This document shows, piece after piece, positions 23,283-25,561 of a stretch of 25,561 nt of DNA. How positions within the stretch are numbered: the first letter of the stretch is position 1; every line of letters starts with the position of its first letter. The position numbers and the translations under genes were made by a program. Source of the stretch: an uncultured Akkermansia sp. (GTDB lineage: Bacteria > Verrucomicrobiota > Verrucomicrobiia > Verrucomicrobiales > Akkermansiaceae); NCBI GenBank assembly GCA_904501975.1, contig CAJGCZ010000033.1, positions 1 through 25,561 on the forward strand. Direction: 5' to 3'. The notes beneath the pieces are model-generated. The model worked only from the letters and a program-made list of their open reading frames with translations, was not told where the DNA came from and ran no database searches.

Positions 23283-25010
23283 TTATGGGGTAATGTAATT
23301 ACGCCAGAGGTAGACACCGCAGAAAAAGCTCAGCAGTATACAAAGGGCAGCAAATAACAGCACCATTATACCGATTGCTACACCGGCACCGGTAGTAACA
23401 AGGTTTTCCCTTTTGTCTACTACACGCTCATTGCCACAACCATCAACCTCAACGGTATAGATATACTCACGCTTTGAAGCCAGAGCAAAGGCCGCCAAAA
23501 CAGAAGCAATGCCGATACTCAACGCAGATTTGGAGACAGCATCCTCCGGTTTTGCCACCGGCGTATAATACTTTTCTTCCCAGTGTTTATAATTGGGGCG
23601 CAGAGTGAGCATAAAAAAGATAATCGGCACCACAGCATAGGCGGCGCACAGATAAAACTGCATCATATTGGAGGCTAACCAAGCGATGAACGCTAAAAAC
23701 AAGGTAACCAACACATACACACCGAAACGGGCAGCGGGTCGCCGCAGCGAGGCAAAATTGATAGCCTCTTGCAAGTGAGCCAATACCTCCATATCCGCCT
23801 CTGAGGTGGCAGACTCTCTCAGTTCCTTTTCCAAGGTTGTGGCATCGTTATAAGCTGCTGTAGAGTTAATAGCAGGCAGCAGCTCTCGGGAAATCAAGGT
23901 TATTTCCGTAGGCAGAGTGGAAAGGAACAGATGCGCCTTACGCCCGGGCTCACTCAAGTCGTTCTCATCAGGAAGAACGGAGCTTTTTTTGCCTTTATCA
24001 CGCATCTTGTAATCATGAATGTCGCACCACAAGAATAGCGCTATCACGGGAGTAAGCCACCAGACTTTATCCAGCAATATCACCAACCACAACAAACCGT
24101 AAGACATCGGGTTGTCATTTTTCAATGATTCCATATAGAACACTGCTGCCGTACGGTGGGGTGCGGTGAATGATACTTCGGCATGATCAGCATCTTCTGC
24201 TTTTTTCTGAGAATCCCACGTATCAACTGGGCTCTTTATGTCCCAATAAGCACAGTGACCGTGGACAAGGGAAGCCCAACCATGTATGTGCAATACTCCG
24301 TTACACCGGGCAACATAATGGCCATCCCAAGTTTCTAATTGAGTGGCTCGCAGGTACTCATCCCCCTCCATTTCGTACCAATAAATCCTAGAACGAACAG
24401 CCTCATGGAAAAAGTTCATCTCCTGCAGCAGCTCATTCGGTACAGAATAAATGCTGATTTTGAGTCGCAGTGCACCGGGTGCGTTATCGGCCGGGAAATG
24501 CGCAGGCGTATTCAAGCAGTTTGATACGCAAATATAAGCTTTGTTGGGATCAACGTTCTTGAACTCGCTTAAGTATTCAGCGGTATTGACGTAACTGCCG
24601 AAGGGGTCAGAGAAAATAGCACTGCGACCTTGCGGTGATTCCGTAATCGTATGCAGAGGGAACTCTCTTGTTGTTTCACCTTCTTTCGTGCCAAAACGCT
24701 CCAACAGGCGGATGAGCGCGGGGTATATCTCGTTCTGATAGGTGGCCAAAGCAGACGGATGCATATAATGCCCGGTTTGCCGCTTACCTTCAGGAAGTTC
24801 AAAGGGGAGGGTGGTAAAACTTCTATAATCGTCTCTATTCACACCATCCCGCAAAACCAGGATACCGGCTCGCAGGCTATCGGCTGCTTTCAGCTGCTGC
24901 ACCTGCTCTGCAGTGGTATTGAGTTTTTTCTGCTCATATTGTGCGGCGCGCTCGTCAAAATCGCCGGGGCCATCCTCAACAAAGCACATTGCCAACATGA
25001 AGACAAACAC
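23283..25010 (-). CDS. Unknown multi-pass membrane protein, start disrupted by TGA
   Basis: I do not recognise this protein. From the GTG at 25010 it is 575 aa. A long soluble N-terminal domain (about 12-295) precedes hydrophobic segments near 303-328, 429-446, 450-468, 496-512 and 540-568, with a polar stretch (about 332-427) between the first two. The same frame is open upstream to an ATG at 25082 except for one TGA (25037-25035, codon 16). The joined N terminus (MKKLLGCILSPLTFL, stop, VCFWVTVSVFVFMLAMCF) would make a natural signal anchor, and the promoter at 25160-25189 fits that ATG. So the original start is probably 25082, and this copy is either interrupted, restarts internally (ATG at 24998 or GTG at 25010), or reflects a sequence error. 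A terminator follows the gene. Confidence 0.7.
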   Translation of the reverse strand: MFVFMLAMCFVEDGPGDFDERAAQYEQKKLNTTAEQVQQLKAADSLRAGILVLRDGVNRDDYRSFTTLPFELPEGKRQTGHYMHPSALATYQNEIYPALIRLLERFGTKEGETTREFPLHTITESPQGRSAIFSDPFGSYVNTAEYLSEFKNVDPNKAYICVSNCLNTPAHFPADNAPGALRLKISIYSVPNELLQEMNFFHEAVRSRIYWYEMEGDEYLRATQLETWDGHYVARCNGVLHIHGWASLVHGHCAYWDIKSPVDTWDSQKKAEDADHAEVSFTAPHRTAAVFYMESLKNDNPMSYGLLWLVILLDKVWWLTPVIALFLWCDIHDYKMRDKGKKSSVLPDENDLSEPGRKAHLFLSTLPTEITLISRELLPAINSTAAYNDATTLEKELRESATSEADMEVLAHLQEAINFASLRRPAARFGVYVLVTLFLAFIAWLASNMMQFYLCAAYAVVPIIFFMLTLRPNYKHWEEKYYTPVAKPEDAVSKSALSIGIASVLAAFALASKREYIYTVEVDGCGNERVVDKRENLVTTGAGVAIGIMVLLFAALCILLSFFCGVYLWRNYITP

Positions 25011-25159
25011 CGATACCGTTACCCAAAAACAGACTCAGAGAAAGGTTAAAGGTGATAATATGCAGCCTAATAGTTTTTTCATATAATCATTTATTTGCCA
25101 TTGAAGAGAGAGAGCCGTTGCATGTTACTCAACACCCATTGGGCTACAACGGAGTCTGC

Positions 25160-25189
25160 ATTATAACATCTTCCTCACCGTTTCGTCAA
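25160..25189 (-). promoter_or_regulatory. Promoter of the membrane-protein gene with a structured leader
   Basis: On the minus strand TTGACG (25189-25184), an 18-nt spacer and a perfect TATAAT (25165-25160). The transcript would start near 25153 and run about 71 nt to the ATG at 25082. The first bases of that leader form a stem CCGTTG (25152-25147) with CAACGG (25120-25115). Confidence 0.65.
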
Positions 25190-25282
25190 TGGCATTTTTA
25201 AGGGAGCAAAGGGCTTTCTCCGCTTTATCAAGCAATGGAAATAGAAATAACGCCTATTTAAGTTTTCAGTGGATTGCAAACT

Positions 25283-25302
25283 GCTCGATAAAGCGGAAGT
25301 TG
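25283..25302 (-). repeat. Dispersed 20-nt repeat, copy 3 (inverted)
   Basis: The reverse complement reads CAACTTCCGCTTTATCGAGC, 19 of 20 identical to the copy at 235-254. It lies in the gene-free stretch 25190-25402 together with the hairpins at 25354-25400. Confidence 0.6.
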
Positions 25303-25353
25303 AAGAGGTGATGGTGGGGGAATTTTGCGAGCGTTAGCGAGCGGAATTTTGAA

Positions 25354-25400
25354 CCCGCGTCAGCGGGTGACCTAACTTAGCCTAGGGCGTAAGCCCTAGG
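25354..25400. repeat. Intergenic hairpins with GTAA/GTCA loop
   Basis: CCCGC-GTCA-GCGGG (25354-25367) and CCTAGGGC-GTAA-GCCCTAGG (25381-25400). Between them CCTAACTTAG resembles, on the opposite strand, the TAAGTTAGG next to the first hairpin at 11-19. The GTAA loop is the complement of the TTAC loop seen at 145-158, so this is the same repeat family in reverse orientation. Confidence 0.65.
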
Positions 25401-25402
25401 AA

Positions 25403-25561
25403 ATGGGTAAAAAACAAATTCGAACCCGCGAACCGTTGAGGCTTGCCGAAACGGTATGCGGGTGGCATAACCCTCCCGGAGCACGTAAGTGCGAAGAAAT
25501 CCCGCATGCATTAATTCGTCTTATGACATCGCATTATCAATGGGATATTAACGCACAAACA
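25403..25561 (+). CDS. Open reading frame running off the window, unknown
   Basis: 53 codons open from the ATG at 25403 to the last base, starting MGKKQIRTREPLRLAETV and containing GWHNPPGARKCEEIP. I do not recognise it. The start lies only 2 nt after the 25381-25400 hairpin and has no ribosome-binding site. It may be the 5' end of a real gene, or an accidental opening. Confidence 0.35.
   Translation, partial: MGKKQIRTREPLRLAETVCGWHNPPGARKCEEIPHALIRLMTSHYQWDINAQT

Noticed and set aside
24170..24391. 73-aa plus-strand frame inside the membrane-protein gene
   Set aside because: Antisense shadow without ribosome-binding site or motif.
1..25561. CRISPR array, tRNA or rRNA
   Set aside because: Hairpins at both ends were checked for regularly spaced direct repeats or a cloverleaf; spacing is irregular and no tRNA arms or rRNA-like sequence were seen.

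Overview
The window looks like a chromosomal piece of a Gram-negative bacterium. It carries a penicillin-binding protein 2, a Wzx-type O-unit flippase, nucleotide-sugar enzymes and exported proteins with Sec signals. Core genes are GC-rich and the middle is AT-rich. Few genes have a Shine-Dalgarno sequence, but many have textbook sigma-70 promoters right against the start codon. Together with gaps full of short hairpins, this would fit a gut Verrucomicrobiota (Akkermansia-like) genome. That assignment is a guess from style, not from a marker gene. I see no rRNA, tRNA, CRISPR array or phage module.

Layout. 1-318: non-coding hairpin cluster. 319-5943: core genes, namely mrdA (minus), then a PTS EIIA-like protein and a double-domain M16 peptidase (plus), separated by a hairpin-bearing divergent gap. 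6006-9830: a tightly packed plus-strand nucleotide-sugar operon (rmlB, two DegT-type PLP proteins, a PglD/NeuD-type acyltransferase). 9839-11255: a broken N-terminal copy of a PP-loop gene, a tiny ORF and the intact PP-loop gene. 11227-11567: a transposase scrap and nested inverted repeats. 11568-14222 (minus): CitE-like lyase, MaoC-type dehydratase and ATP-grasp ligase. 14321-16890: Wzx flippase and a convergent GT2 glycosyltransferase. 16966-18805: a composite of an IS3-family 3' remnant fused in frame to an IS5-family element with an amber stop. 18795-20649 (minus): GT4 glycosyltransferase, transcribed behind a GIY-YIG/T5orf172 gene. 20834-23187 (plus): an unknown protein, an FMN/iron-sulfur flavoprotein and an exported ankyrin protein. 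23283-25082 (minus): an unknown membrane protein with a TGA near its 5' end. 25083-25402: promoter and hairpin repeats. 25403-end: an open frame running off the window.

How it works together. About 6.0-20.0 kb is a surface-polysaccharide locus. RmlB should make dTDP-4-keto-6-deoxyglucose and the DegT aminotransferase should turn it into a dTDP-amino-deoxysugar. The left-handed beta-helix enzyme can N- or O-acylate it, GT2 and GT4 add sugars, and Wzx exports the repeat unit. The less ordinary part is the CitE/MaoC/ATP-grasp/PP-loop set. It could build and attach an unusual acyl or amide group to the sugar; this is inference. No Wzy polymerase, initiating transferase or chain-length regulator lies in the window, so the locus is incomplete or split. 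The AT-rich cassette (about 8.2-20.0 kb) meets GC-rich genes at overlapping or 1-base-spaced gene junctions, as expected of a swapped cassette.
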